A stretch of 64,000 nt of DNA, taken from Paenibacillus sp. FSL H8-0548. GTDB taxonomy: Bacteria; Bacillota; Bacilli; Paenibacillales; Paenibacillaceae. The stretch is from contig NZ_CP152049.1 in the NCBI RefSeq assembly GCF_038630985.1, forward strand, positions 3,429,501 through 3,493,500, written 5' to 3'. Below the pieces are notes generated by a model. That model was not told the origin of the DNA. It made no database searches and saw only the letters and a list, made by a program, of their open reading frames with translations. The position numbers were made by a program, and so were the translations under genes. Numbering within the stretch: position 1 is the first letter of the stretch; every line of letters starts with the position of its first letter. Shown here one piece after another: positions 53,801-62,701 of this stretch.

Positions 53801-55897
53801 ATGGATATGAATGCCTACTTATCGATGTTTATCGATGAATCTAATGATCACCTGCAATCCTTAAATGAAAACTTACTTCGGCTGGAAGGCGAACCTCAGG
53901 AGCTCAGTATCGTACAAGATATATTTCGTTCCGCTCATACGCTGAAGGGGATGTCAGCTACTATGGGCTTCGAGGACTTGGCTGCGTTAACGCATGAAAT
54001 GGAAAATGTTCTCGATCTCGTTCGCAATAGCAAGCTTAAGATGGACAGCTTTATTTTTGATACGCTGTTCAAAGGGCTTGATGCCCTAGAGGCTATGGTC
54101 CAGGATATTGTGGGCGGTGGAACAGGTAAAGCGGATGTTACTTCTATCGTAGCGTCGTTGCAAGAGATATTGAAAAGCGATTATAATGCTGACAAAACAT
54201 TGGTGGCTCCAACGGTAGCCGCAAAAGCTGCCGGAGATTCAAATGGTACGATATCGAGTGCACTGCTGCTCGATGAATTTCAATCTTCGATATTGCTTCA
54301 ATCGCTAGAGGCCGGTCATAATGTGTTTCACATCCAAATCAGTATTCGCGAAAATTGTATGCTAAAAGCAGTACGTGCCTATATGGTATTCGATTTGCTT
54401 GAGCGGAGCGGTGAGGTAATAAAGTCAGATCCTTCCGTACAGGATATCGAACAAGAAAAATTCGATTTTACTTTTACTGTGTTTACAATATGTCGCCTGA
54501 CACAGGAAGAGCTTCAAACGCAGCTTCTTAACATTTCAGAAATTGAGTCCGCTGCTGTAACTCTATTAGATGCAGAATCGTTATCAGTGTTAAGTCACTC
54601 TACCGTTGCTGCAACCGCAGAGGCAGTAGTGCTCGTTGAACCAGAAGCTGTTTCTGCAACAGCAGTATCGAAAGATGATGCTTCAACACCAAATTCTGCT
54701 CCAAGTAAGGCAGCTGCTTCGGCAGCACAAGTTACTCCTGCTAGTGCATCGAGAACGATACGAGTCGATATTGAGAGATTAGATGCGTTGATGAATCTAT
54801 TCAGCGAATTGCTTATCGATCGTGTAAGACTTGAGCAGCTCTCTAGTGAGATTAAACGAAATGATTTAACGGAGACGGTTGAGCATATGACGCGTGTAAG
54901 CTCAGACCTTCAAAGTATTGTACTCAAGCTTCGAATGGTTCCTGTAGATTCCGTATTCAATCGCTTCCCTCGAATGATTAGAGATATTGCTAAGTCACTC
55001 AATAAAAAGATTGATTTAGTCATTACTGGGGCAGACACAGAGCTTGATCGTACCGTTATTGATGAAATTGGTGATCCGCTTGTACATTTGCTTCGCAACT
55101 CAGCAGACCACGGAATTGAAACGCAGGAAGAGCGTATTGCTGCTGGCAAGTCTGAAACGGGAACCATTCACTTGCGTGCCTTCCATAGCGGAAATCATGT
55201 TTTCATTGAGGTAGAAGAGGATGGCCGAGGCATTGATCATGCGCGTGTTCTAAAAACAGCACTGAAAAATGGTGTGGTTACTGAGGAGCAAGCTAAGCTG
55301 CTCTCGCATGATGAGATCAATATGTTGATTTTTGCGGCTGGCTTTAGCACTGCGGATAAAATTTCTGATATTTCAGGACGTGGCGTAGGGCTTGATGTCG
55401 TTCGCTCCAAAATTACATCTTTAGGCGGCAATGTTACGATAGATTCTGTCTTTGGAAGAGGAACGAAGTTTTCGGTTCAATTGCCGCTGACGCTCTCTAT
55501 TATTTCTGCGATGCTGATTAAGCTAGGCTCTGAGAAATACGCAATTCCGTTAACCTCGATCGTTGAAACTGCTATCATCCGTAAAGAGCAAATATTACAG
55601 GTACATGGAAACAAAATGATTGAATTCAGAAACGTCATTATTCCACTCGTATCCTTGAGCAAAGTGCTTGATTCTCCAGACTATGACGAAAATGATGAGC
55701 AAGAAACGGAAATCGTAGTCGTTCGCAAAGGTGAGAAGTGGGCTGCAGTCATGGTGGACGAGTTTATCGGCCAAAGCGAAATCGTACTAAAAACATTAGG
55801 GAAATATCTGACTAATGTAGAAGCTATTTCTGGTGCTACGATTCTTGGAGACGGTTATGTTGCTTTGATTATTGATCCGAACGCATTAATCAAATAG
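53801..55897 (+). CDS. cheA: Chemotaxis histidine kinase CheA
   Basis: Central kinase of chemotaxis that phosphorylates CheY and CheB. 698 residues. P1 has the phosphorylated His46 in FRSAHTLKGMSATMGF. A CheY-binding P2 is at about 165-255, followed by a low-complexity linker. P3 dimerisation helices start with IRVDIERLDALMNLFSELLI; P4 ATPase carries LRNSADHGIE, EEDGRGID and GRGVGLDVVRSKI; P5 is a CheW-like domain. All five parts are intact. AGGAGGTG precedes the ATG. Confidence 0.98.
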   Translation: MDMNAYLSMFIDESNDHLQSLNENLLRLEGEPQELSIVQDIFRSAHTLKGMSATMGFEDLAALTHEMENVLDLVRNSKLKMDSFIFDTLFKGLDALEAMVQDIVGGGTGKADVTSIVASLQEILKSDYNADKTLVAPTVAAKAAGDSNGTISSALLLDEFQSSILLQSLEAGHNVFHIQISIRENCMLKAVRAYMVFDLLERSGEVIKSDPSVQDIEQEKFDFTFTVFTICRLTQEELQTQLLNISEIESAAVTLLDAESLSVLSHSTVAATAEAVVLVEPEAVSATAVSKDDASTPNSAPSKAAASAAQVTPASASRTIRVDIERLDALMNLFSELLIDRVRLEQLSSEIKRNDLTETVEHMTRVSSDLQSIVLKLRMVPVDSVFNRFPRMIRDIAKSLNKKIDLVITGADTELDRTVIDEIGDPLVHLLRNSADHGIETQEERIAAGKSETGTIHLRAFHSGNHVFIEVEEDGRGIDHARVLKTALKNGVVTEEQAKLLSHDEINMLIFAAGFSTADKISDISGRGVGLDVVRSKITSLGGNVTIDSVFGRGTKFSVQLPLTLSIISAMLIKLGSEKYAIPLTSIVETAIIRKEQILQVHGNKMIEFRNVIIPLVSLSKVLDSPDYDENDEQETEIVVVRKGEKWAAVMVDEFIGQSEIVLKTLGKYLTNVEAISGATILGDGYVALIIDPNALIK

Positions 55898-55910
55898 GGA
55901 GGTTTTTTCA

Positions 55911-56372
55911 ATGGGAGAAGAATTAAAGGTTATTGTGTTCGCGCTCGGCAATGAAGAGTATGGGATTGAAGTAGACAAGGTGCGTACGATTGAGAGATTA
56001 TCACCGATCACTCGTGTCCCGAAAACAGCTGCATTTATTAAAGGTGTTATTAATTTGCGCGGCATAGTCGTACCTGTAATTGATTTGCGTGGTCGATTTA
56101 ATCTAACGGAAACGACGCCAACTGAAAATTCTAGAATCATTGTTGTTGCCGTAGCTGACATCGAAGTAGGGTTTATCGTAGATTCCGCTAATGATGTCAT
56201 CGATATTGATACCGATACGATTGATTTGCCACCTGAAATTGTTGGAGGCATTAAAGCGAAATATTTGAGAGGCATTGCAAAGCTTGGTGAAGGTCGACTT
56301 CTCATCATGCTGAATTTGTCAGAAGTATTAAACAAAAGCGAAATTATTCAAATAGAGCAGCTTGAGGTTTAA
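55911..56372 (+). CDS. cheW: Chemotaxis coupling protein CheW
   Basis: Scaffold linking chemoreceptors to CheA. 153 residues of SH3-like fold, with LGNEEYGIEVDKVRTIERL, VPKTAAFIKGVINLRGIVVPVIDLR and ILMLNLSEVL. GGGAGG lies upstream. It lies 13 bp after cheA and 2 bp before the cheC start codon. Confidence 0.97.
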   Translation: MGEELKVIVFALGNEEYGIEVDKVRTIERLSPITRVPKTAAFIKGVINLRGIVVPVIDLRGRFNLTETTPTENSRIIVVAVADIEVGFIVDSANDVIDIDTDTIDLPPEIVGGIKAKYLRGIAKLGEGRLLIMLNLSEVLNKSEIIQIEQLEV

Positions 56373-56374
56373 CT

Positions 56375-56995
56375 GTGAGTCTCTATAGCAGCTTTGAAGC
56401 ATTTGAACTTGATGTACTGAAAGAAGTCGGCAATATTGGAGCTGGAAACGCAGCTACAGCATTATCTCGCTTGTTAAATAAACCGGTTGATATGGCCGTA
56501 CCAAAGGTCAGCTTAGTCCCATTTGAAGAGATAGCCGAGCGTGTCGGCGGTTCCGAACAAATTGTCATTGCAGTGTTTCTTCGAGTAGAAGGGGAAGCGC
56601 CTGGAAATATGTTTTTCATCATCGAAGAGGGTTCTGCTAGACGGATTTTACAACAGCTGCTCTCTATTAATATAGAAGTGCAAGAAGGCTATACGGAAAT
56701 GGAATTATCAGCGCTTTGCGAAATTGGCAACATTTTGGCAGGCTCCTATTTATCGTCTTTAGCTGATTTCACTCATTTAACGATGGCCCCATCTGTTCCA
56801 GCTATTGCAGTAGATATGGCAGGCGCAATTTTAAGCTATGGTCTTATGCAATACGGTGAGATGGGAGACTCGGCCCTGCTTATTGAAACGACATTTCTAG
56901 AGGATTGTCAATCACTCGAAGGACATTTTTTCCTCATTCCAGACCCAGAGTCGTTTGAAAAAATATTTAGGGCTTTGGGAGTCGTTAGCGAATGA
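56375..56995 (+). CDS. cheC: CheY-P phosphatase CheC
   Basis: Dephosphorylates CheY-P and is modulated by CheD. 206 residues from a GTG (GAGG upstream). Both active-site copies are present: DVLKEVGNIGAGNAATAL and ALCEIGNILAGSYLSSL, each with the Glu/Asn pair. It overlaps cheD by 4 bp (ATGA). Confidence 0.96.
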   Translation: MSLYSSFEAFELDVLKEVGNIGAGNAATALSRLLNKPVDMAVPKVSLVPFEEIAERVGGSEQIVIAVFLRVEGEAPGNMFFIIEEGSARRILQQLLSINIEVQEGYTEMELSALCEIGNILAGSYLSSLADFTHLTMAPSVPAIAVDMAGAILSYGLMQYGEMGDSALLIETTFLEDCQSLEGHFFLIPDPESFEKIFRALGVVSE

Positions 56996-57486
56996 TACAA
57001 CAAAACTTGGTCAAAGTAGGCATGGCAGATTTAAATATCGCAGCAGATGGAGCTGTACTTAAAACGACTGGCTTAGGGTCTTGTGTTGGACTAACATTGT
57101 ATGACCCTGTACGAAAAATAGCCGGTATGGCTCATGTGATGCTGCCTTCTTCAGAAATTGCCCGTGAGACCAAATTAAACCTTGCGAAGTATGCAGACAC
57201 TGCCATTCCCGAGCTGCTTGATCGAATGATAGCGGCCGGGGCTTACGTTGAACGAATGAAAGCGAAAATGGCAGGTGGTGCACAAATGTTTGCCATGTCT
57301 AGTCATACGGATTCTTTGAGAATTGGCCCTCGCAACGTAGATTCATGTGTAGAAATGCTGCGGAGGTTTGAAATACCCATTATCTCTCAGGATACGGGCG
57401 GCAACTTTGGCCGAACGATTGAGTTTAATAGTGTTACAGGTATATTGTCTATTAGAAGTGTACAGTTTGGAACAAAGGAGATTTGA
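56992..57486 (+). CDS. cheD: Chemoreceptor glutamine deamidase CheD
   Basis: Deamidates receptor glutamines and regulates CheC. 164 residues with the catalytic Cys31 in LGSCVGLTLYDP and His48 in GMAHVMLP. The C-terminal part is complete. The next gene starts 2 bp on. Confidence 0.96.
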   Translation: MIQQNLVKVGMADLNIAADGAVLKTTGLGSCVGLTLYDPVRKIAGMAHVMLPSSEIARETKLNLAKYADTAIPELLDRMIAAGAYVERMKAKMAGGAQMFAMSSHTDSLRIGPRNVDSCVEMLRRFEIPIISQDTGGNFGRTIEFNSVTGILSIRSVQFGTKEI

Positions 57487-57487
57487 T

Positions 57488-57928
57488 ATGTTAGGAACAT
57501 GGCGATGGAATGTCGTATTTGGAACATTAGGCACCGTGCTGACGGTAGCTTTCTCAATCGGTAACAATCCGATTACAGTTATGCTGCTAAGAAGTATGTA
57601 TGCTTTCATCGCTTTTTTTGTTCTTGCTTATGGAGTAAGGCTGATATTAGCATACATTCTTCAACCTCCTTCCTTAGTAGGAGTGCTTCCCGAAGAGGAA
57701 GAAGGAAAAGGTAGTCAGCTTGATCTACAGACACCCGATGAGGCAGTAGAAATTAACAATCTGTTGAAATCGCAATTGCAGGAGGGTTCAACTGGGCCGT
57801 CAGCTTCTGCTGTACAAAGCAATGAACAAAACGATTTTCGACCGTTAAGTCCTCCTCAACTGTTATCCGCAAAAAATAAACAACCTGAGGAATTGGTTAA
57901 AGCCATTCGTCACCTGACAGGAGAGTGA
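57488..57928 (+). CDS. Uncharacterised two-helix membrane protein between cheD and sigD
   Basis: 146 residues from an ATG with AAAGGAG seven bases upstream. Two hydrophobic segments (about 7-27 VVFGTLGTVLTVAFSIG and 32-58 LLRSMYAFIAFFVLAYGV) form an N-terminal hairpin; the remaining 85 residues are acidic and Gln/Ser-rich, presumably cytoplasmic. B. subtilis has sigD directly after cheD here, so this gene is not in that reference order. No family was recognised. It is translationally sandwiched between cheD and sigD (4-bp gap to sigD) and may belong to the motility regulon. Confidence 0.85.
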   Translation: MLGTWRWNVVFGTLGTVLTVAFSIGNNPITVMLLRSMYAFIAFFVLAYGVRLILAYILQPPSLVGVLPEEEEGKGSQLDLQTPDEAVEINNLLKSQLQEGSTGPSASAVQSNEQNDFRPLSPPQLLSAKNKQPEELVKAIRHLTGE

Positions 57929-57932
57929 GTCG

Positions 57933-58718
57933 ATGATTGAGCAAAAGACCCCTCATCTGACAAACTTGCAGATGTGGCAAGCCTGGAGAGAACAAGGCGA
58001 TTTGGAAGCGAAGAAGAAGCTTATTGAACAATATTTACCGCTTGTTGATTATGTTACGAATCGGATGGCGATTGGACTTCCTAAAAATGTAATCAAGGAT
58101 GATCTTGCCAGCAATGGTGTTATGGGTCTTATTGATGCAATAGAAAAATTCGATTATGGCCGTGGCTTGCAATTTGAAACGTATGCTTCATGGCGAATTA
58201 GAGGGTCCATAATCGATGGGCTGCGGCAGGGAGATTGGGTACCTCGTTCCGTTAGAGAAAAAGCGAAAAAGGTTGAAGAGGCTTACCAGTATTTAGAGCA
58301 GCAATATTTGCGCTCGGTCACTGATGCAGAAATTAGTCAATATCTTGAGGTGTCCGAGAAAGAATTTATAAATATGCTTCAAGATATTGCAGTAACTACC
58401 GTTTGTTCTTTAGAAGACCCGATTCGAGAAGAGGAATCGGAGACTAGACTGTCCCTATTAGTTGATGATAAAGCTAAAAATCCGGACTATAAGGTACATG
58501 AGTTTTATTTGAAGGAATCATTGGTTAAAGGAATAGATCAGCTTACGGCGAAAGAACGTACAGTAGTTTCTTTGTTTTATTACGAGGAATTATCATTAAG
58601 TGAAATTGCTGAAGTAATGTCACTCTCACCTTCTAGAATATCACAGCTTCATTCGAAAGCTATTTTACGCCTAAGAGGAGCTTTGGCTAAACATAAAGAT
58701 CAACTTATGGAGCATTAG
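57933..58718 (+). CDS. sigD: RNA polymerase sigma factor SigD (FliA)
   Basis: Motility sigma factor that drives late flagellar and autolysin genes. 261 residues. Region 2 shows MGLIDAIEKFDYGRGLQFETYASWRIRG-type sequence, region 3 DWVPRSVREKAKKVEEAY, and region 4 a helix-turn-helix LSLSEIAEVMSLSPSRISQL. AGGAGAGTGA precedes the ATG. In B. subtilis its abundance depends on its late position in the operon; the same position is kept here. Confidence 0.98.
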   Translation: MIEQKTPHLTNLQMWQAWREQGDLEAKKKLIEQYLPLVDYVTNRMAIGLPKNVIKDDLASNGVMGLIDAIEKFDYGRGLQFETYASWRIRGSIIDGLRQGDWVPRSVREKAKKVEEAYQYLEQQYLRSVTDAEISQYLEVSEKEFINMLQDIAVTTVCSLEDPIREEESETRLSLLVDDKAKNPDYKVHEFYLKESLVKGIDQLTAKERTVVSLFYYEELSLSEIAEVMSLSPSRISQLHSKAILRLRGALAKHKDQLMEH

Positions 58719-58732
58719 AGAGGGGGGTTAAG

Positions 58733-60139
58733 GTGGATAATCTACAATTAGAATCATACCTAAGCATCCAGACATCTGCGGATAAGCAGACTGCCTATTT
58801 GAAATTCAACCGAATTACAGATGAATTTGAAAGTAATGGGGACGAGCTAGAACGATTCTTGCGGAGCAAAGGAATCGTTTTTGGCTTGCGTTCTGAAGTC
58901 CTTCATCAGATTGCAACGAATCCTCTCGCATATTGCAAAGAGCAAACCTTGGTTGCTAAAGGGCAACTACCTATACCAGGCAATGATGGTTATATTAAGC
59001 TTGTATACGATATGGATAGAAAAAACAGCGCTCCTGCGGAGCTTGAAGATGGAAAAGTTGATTATAAAGACGTAGTACAGTTAAAAAATGTGAAGCGCGG
59101 TCAATTAATTGCTGAACGTTTTGAACCTCAGGCGGGTCCTTCAGGCAGAACCGTAACGGGTGAAGAAGTGCCATCTAAGCTCGGCAAGCACGTTAGGTTC
59201 AAAGTAGGCAAAAATGTGGTGCTCAATGACACTCAAACGGCAATGTATTCGGCAATTGATGGCTTGATCTCTCTAACGGAAAAAGAAAAAATTAATGTTT
59301 TTCCAGTTTATGAGGTGAACGGAGATGTTGATTACAGCGTTGGCAATATTGATTTTGTAGGTACGGTAGTGATTAGGGGCAATGTATTGAGTGGTTTTCG
59401 AATTAAGGCTTCCGGCGATATTCGTGTCGTTGGCGGTGTTGAAGGCGCTGAATTAGAGTCGGATGGCTCCATCGAGATTACAGGCGGTATTTTGGCAGGC
59501 AACAAGGGTTATGTCAAGGCTTCTAGAAATGTAAAGTGTAGCTTTATTCAGGATGGCAATGTCATAGCCGGTGAGGACGTAATCGTCTCACAAAGCATTA
59601 TGCATTCCCATGTGAGAGCCGAGAAAAATGTAATCTGCTCCGGTACCAAAGGATTAATTGTCGGAGGTCTGATACAGGCGGGTGATCTAGTGCATGCACG
59701 TATTATCGGAAATTCGATGTCAACCGCTACGACTATCGAGGTTGGGGTTAAACCAGAAGACCGTGCTTTACTGCTTGAACTCAGGGCGTCACTTAAGCAA
59801 TTCATGCAAAATCTTGATAAGACAGATAAAGCGCTCGTTATACTCGATCAAATGGCTGCAGCAGGTCAGCTGACACCAGATAAGCTTGCTTTACGTATAA
59901 AGCTGACAGCTTCAAAACGCCAAATGACCAGTGAGAATGAGCAAACGAAAAGCAGCATTCTTGAAATTGAAAAAACGTTAGAGGACACCGATCGTTCAAA
60001 AATAGAAATTAGTAATACGGTGTTCGGCGGAACAAAAATTGTAATTGGAAGATACACGAAGTTTATTAAGGATTCCTCACAGCGTATTACCTTTCAATAT
60101 TCTGACGGAGATATTGTCGCGTTTCCCTATACTAAATAA
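58733..60139 (+). CDS. FapA (DUF342) family protein
   Basis: 468 residues from a GTG with GGGGGG upstream. An N-terminal region (about 1-160) is followed by a series of Gly/Val-rich turns of a right-handed beta-helix (about 185-330: VRGNVLSGFRIKASGDIRV, EITGGILAGNKGYVKA, GLIVGGLIQAGDL), then a coiled coil (340-420), and a terminal VFGGTKIVIGRYTKFI. This matches the DUF342/FapA architecture, whose role in other Gram-positive bacteria includes polymer-forming or membrane-associated functions not settled for this context. It lies in the motility operon after sigD. Confidence 0.85.
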   Translation: MDNLQLESYLSIQTSADKQTAYLKFNRITDEFESNGDELERFLRSKGIVFGLRSEVLHQIATNPLAYCKEQTLVAKGQLPIPGNDGYIKLVYDMDRKNSAPAELEDGKVDYKDVVQLKNVKRGQLIAERFEPQAGPSGRTVTGEEVPSKLGKHVRFKVGKNVVLNDTQTAMYSAIDGLISLTEKEKINVFPVYEVNGDVDYSVGNIDFVGTVVIRGNVLSGFRIKASGDIRVVGGVEGAELESDGSIEITGGILAGNKGYVKASRNVKCSFIQDGNVIAGEDVIVSQSIMHSHVRAEKNVICSGTKGLIVGGLIQAGDLVHARIIGNSMSTATTIEVGVKPEDRALLLELRASLKQFMQNLDKTDKALVILDQMAAAGQLTPDKLALRIKLTASKRQMTSENEQTKSSILEIEKTLEDTDRSKIEISNTVFGGTKIVIGRYTKFIKDSSQRITFQYSDGDIVAFPYTK

Positions 60140-60177
60140 ATATGGTTAAGATCATTTGCGCAAAGGGGTGAGCTGTT

Positions 60178-60504
60178 ATGACATTCAAGTCCATCGATTT
60201 GCAGATGTCAATACCACGCACGCAAGAATTCAGCGGTATGCATGGACAAGCTATTCATAAACCTGTTGCTGATCAGAATAAATTGGCTGAGCAAGCGAGC
60301 AAGCAAACGGAGCTCTTGCGTGGGAAAAATGCTGCTGTTGAACAATCAAGCGGTATCCAGATTCGAAATGAGCAAGATGGACAGCAAGAACAGCCTCATC
60401 AGAAGTCAAGACGTACGAAAGAAGAATCGGAGGGGCTCGAAAGTGAGAAGGATCTGCCTCCGACTCATCCCTATAAAGGTCATAAGTTTGATATTAAACT
60501 ATAA
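60178..60504 (+). CDS. Small hydrophilic protein of the motility operon
   Basis: 108 residues, Gln/Glu/Lys-rich, with no membrane segment or domain I can name. The start SIDLQMSIPRTQEF and the terminal PTHPYKGHKFDIKL look conserved, whereas the middle is disordered. Start-end pattern resembles small proteins found after sigD in Firmicute motility operons, whose function is unknown. AAAGGGGTGA precedes the ATG. Confidence 0.75.
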   Translation: MTFKSIDLQMSIPRTQEFSGMHGQAIHKPVADQNKLAEQASKQTELLRGKNAAVEQSSGIQIRNEQDGQQEQPHQKSRRTKEESEGLESEKDLPPTHPYKGHKFDIKL

Positions 60505-60542
60505 GCTTATGGGCAATAAGTTAGAAAGGCAGGTTATAAACG

Positions 60543-61112
60543 ATGCAACCATACTTGCAATATATTGTTTTACTTGGCGCGGTTGTCATTGTTGGCGCCT
60601 TTGTAATGCCTAGGAAAAAACAAGATTCGGCACTGCCTCCTCAATCGATGCAAAATATGGAAACTGCTTTGGAGCAATTTATGGAAAATATGGAGAAGGA
60701 TAATGAGGAGCTCGTGCTGCTCGTCAGAAAAGCACAGCAAGAAACAAAAATCGATGCACAGCAAAAAGAGCAGCGAATTTTAGAGCTTGAGAGGACGTGT
60801 GAGCAATTGACTGTCAAGCTGCAGGAATCACGTACAACAACTGCAATAACGAATCCGCAGACAGCTTCATTTCTCCAAACTTCGTCTGCGAGCATCCTCA
60901 AGAGTGAACCTACTGTTAGCGAAGAAACAGAAGATCAGCAGCCCGAAGAGACTTTGCGAACAGATACGATACAAGCTCGGTACTCTGATCTGTTTCTTTT
61001 ATATGAACAAGGAAAATCAATTGAGATGATATCAAAAAAGCTTGGAATGAACAAAGGTGAGGTCCAGCTTATTATTCAGCTTGCCAAGCAAGAGGTCGCT
61101 GCCCATGCTTAG
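60543..61112 (+). CDS. SwrB-like (YlxL-type) motility membrane protein
   Basis: 189 residues: one N-terminal membrane helix (about 6-22), a coiled coil (about 35-100), a linker, and a C-terminal helix-turn-helix-like segment (LFLLYEQGKSIEMISKKLGMNKGEVQLIIQLAKQ). The layout matches SwrB of B. subtilis, which follows sigD and promotes basal-body maturation and swarming. Sequence identity is too low to be sure by eye, so the gene symbol is withheld. It overlaps the next gene by 8 bp. Confidence 0.75.
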   Translation: MQPYLQYIVLLGAVVIVGAFVMPRKKQDSALPPQSMQNMETALEQFMENMEKDNEELVLLVRKAQQETKIDAQQKEQRILELERTCEQLTVKLQESRTTTAITNPQTASFLQTSSASILKSEPTVSEETEDQQPEETLRTDTIQARYSDLFLLYEQGKSIEMISKKLGMNKGEVQLIIQLAKQEVAAHA

Positions 61113-61656
61113 AAACCGTTCATTTCTAATAGGTTTAGGGACAGGAATTATCATTGGGGCACTCTTGTTTCAATTAATGCTCTCTGGTGAGCAAAGCAGA
61201 GAAAGATTAGGCCTCATTGGGAAGGAGACAGAGGAGACGTTGTATACGTCTGACGAAGTAGAGAGCATGCTCCAAGCTGAGCGAGCTTTAATTCAAAAAG
61301 AGCAGGAAAAGCAGCCAGTTGAAGAAACCAATTCTCCAATAGCTACTCCTCAAGCTGAGGTAAGTCAAACAGCTGAGCCAACAGAAGCGTTGCAAACGGA
61401 AAAACCTGTTATTGAACATGTCATCCGTATCGAAGTCGGCTCGGGTCTAGCGAAAACGGCAAAGCTGCTTGCGAATGATCGTGTTATTGATGATGAAGCA
61501 GGGTTTGTAAAACAAATGAAAAAATCGGCAAAGGTTGTGCGTGCCGGTTATTTTTTGTTTCATGAAAATAGCACTGTGGAAGAAGTAATTGCAGTAGTTA
61601 CAGGCCAACCGTTAACGCAAGCAGAAGCGGAATTAATTATTTCTAATAAAAAATGA
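61105..61656 (+). CDS. MltG N-terminal-like membrane protein without catalytic domain
   Basis: 183 residues from the ATG at 61105, which overlaps the preceding stop; AAGAGGT is upstream. A membrane helix (about 8-25) is followed by an acidic linker (about 40-105) and a C-terminal LysM-like module (IRIEVGSGLAKTAKLLANDRV, RAGYFLFHENSTVEEVIAVVTG) that resembles the N-terminal part of the endolytic transglycosylase MltG (YceG). The catalytic half of MltG is missing, so it is not an active transglycosylase on this evidence. It could modulate peptidoglycan around the motor. Last gene before the rpsB promoter. Confidence 0.8.
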   Translation: MLRNRSFLIGLGTGIIIGALLFQLMLSGEQSRERLGLIGKETEETLYTSDEVESMLQAERALIQKEQEKQPVEETNSPIATPQAEVSQTAEPTEALQTEKPVIEHVIRIEVGSGLAKTAKLLANDRVIDDEAGFVKQMKKSAKVVRAGYFLFHENSTVEEVIAVVTGQPLTQAEAELIISNKK

Positions 61657-61684
61657 AATTAATTGGACTTTTATAAATGCATTG

Positions 61685-61713
61685 TTGCACGTGATATGTA
61701 TTTATGGTATATT
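61685..61713 (+). promoter_or_regulatory. Strong sigma-A promoter for rpsB
   Basis: TTGCAC (61685-61690), a 17-bp spacer, TATATT (61708-61713). The start near 61720 gives a leader of about 120 nt. Confidence 0.75.
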
Positions 61714-61719
61714 AATACA

Positions 61720-61841
61720 CGGTGTTAAAAACGCACGCAGGTCAATTTTGTCAAACGGTGCTTCCGCCTGGCGGGAGTTTTGGCGAAAGATGCGACTAGC
61801 GGAGGAGCACTAAAAAACCATTATTAGGAGGTGTTGAAGAA
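61720..61841 (+). promoter_or_regulatory. Structured leader of rpsB
   Basis: GTGCT-TCCGC (61758-61767) pairs over a long range with GCGGA-GG-AGCAC (61799-61810) to form a 10-bp closing stem, with room for one or two inner hairpins (CGCCTGGCG and others). There is no U-tract after it. It lies right before the GGAGGTG ribosome binding site, fitting an autoregulatory r-protein leader. Confidence 0.5.
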
Positions 61842-62540
61842 ATGGCGGTTATTTCCATGAAACAGCTACTAGAAGCTGGGGTACACTTCGGTCATCAGAC
61901 TCGTCGTTGGAACCCGAAGATGGATCGTTATATCTTCACTGAAAGAAACGGTATTTACATTATTGATTTGCAAAAAACGGTTAAAAAAGTTGACGAAGCG
62001 TACAACTTTGTTAAATCGATCGCTGCAGACGGCGGCACTATGCTGTTCGTAGGTACGAAAAAACAAGCTCAAGATTCCGTGAAAGAAGAAGCAGAGCGTT
62101 GCGGCAACTTCTACATCAACCAACGTTGGTTGGGTGGAACTTTGACTAACTTCCAAACGATTCAAAAACGTATCGAGCGTTTGAAACAACTTGAAAAATG
62201 GTCTGAGGATGGCACTTTCGAGGTTCTACCTAAGAAAGAAGTTATCATTCTTAACAAAGAAAAAGACCGTTTGGAAAAATTCCTTGGCGGTATTAAAGGA
62301 ATGAAAGGTTTGCCAAGCGCGTTGTTCATTATTGATCCACGCAAAGAGCGTATTGCTGTTGCAGAAGCTCGTAAACTTGGTATCCCAATCGTTGGTATCG
62401 TTGATACTAACTGTGATCCAGACGAAATCGACTACGTAATCCCTGGTAACGATGATGCAATTCGTGCTGTTAAGTTGCTGACCTCGAAAATGGCTGATGC
62501 AATTGTTGAAGCTAATCAAGGCGAACAAACAACAGCTTAA
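61842..62540 (+). CDS. rpsB: 30S ribosomal protein S2
   Basis: 232 residues. The opening [27 protein letters not shown] and the later [22 protein letters not shown] and [22 protein letters not shown] are all diagnostic. TAGGAGGTG precedes the ATG. Confidence 0.99.
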   Translation: MAVISMKQLLEAGVHFGHQTRRWNPKMDRYIFTERNGIYIIDLQKTVKKVDEAYNFVKSIAADGGTMLFVGTKKQAQDSVKEEAERCGNFYINQRWLGGTLTNFQTIQKRIERLKQLEKWSEDGTFEVLPKKEVIILNKEKDRLEKFLGGIKGMKGLPSALFIIDPRKERIAVAEARKLGIPIVGIVDTNCDPDEIDYVIPGNDDAIRAVKLLTSKMADAIVEANQGEQTTA

Positions 62541-62563
62541 TTTAAAGACTTTAATTAGTCAAC

Positions 62564-62607
62564 AAAGGGTGGTCAGATGGTGATAAACCTCTCACTGCCC
62601 TTTTTTT
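62564..62607 (+). terminator. Terminator/attenuator between rpsB and tsf
   Basis: AAAGGG (62564-62569) pairs with CCCTTT ending in the T-run 62601-62607; GGT/ACT-type inner pairings extend it. Only part of the rpsB transcripts would reach tsf, or tsf would need its own promoter, which I could not place with confidence. Confidence 0.65.
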
Positions 62608-62701
62608 GAATGTAAATCACTAAAAATAGATACTTATAACAAAACACAATTTTATAGTTGCGGAGCGACAGGTTTCCGTACAAATTATAGGAGGGTTTAC
62701 A

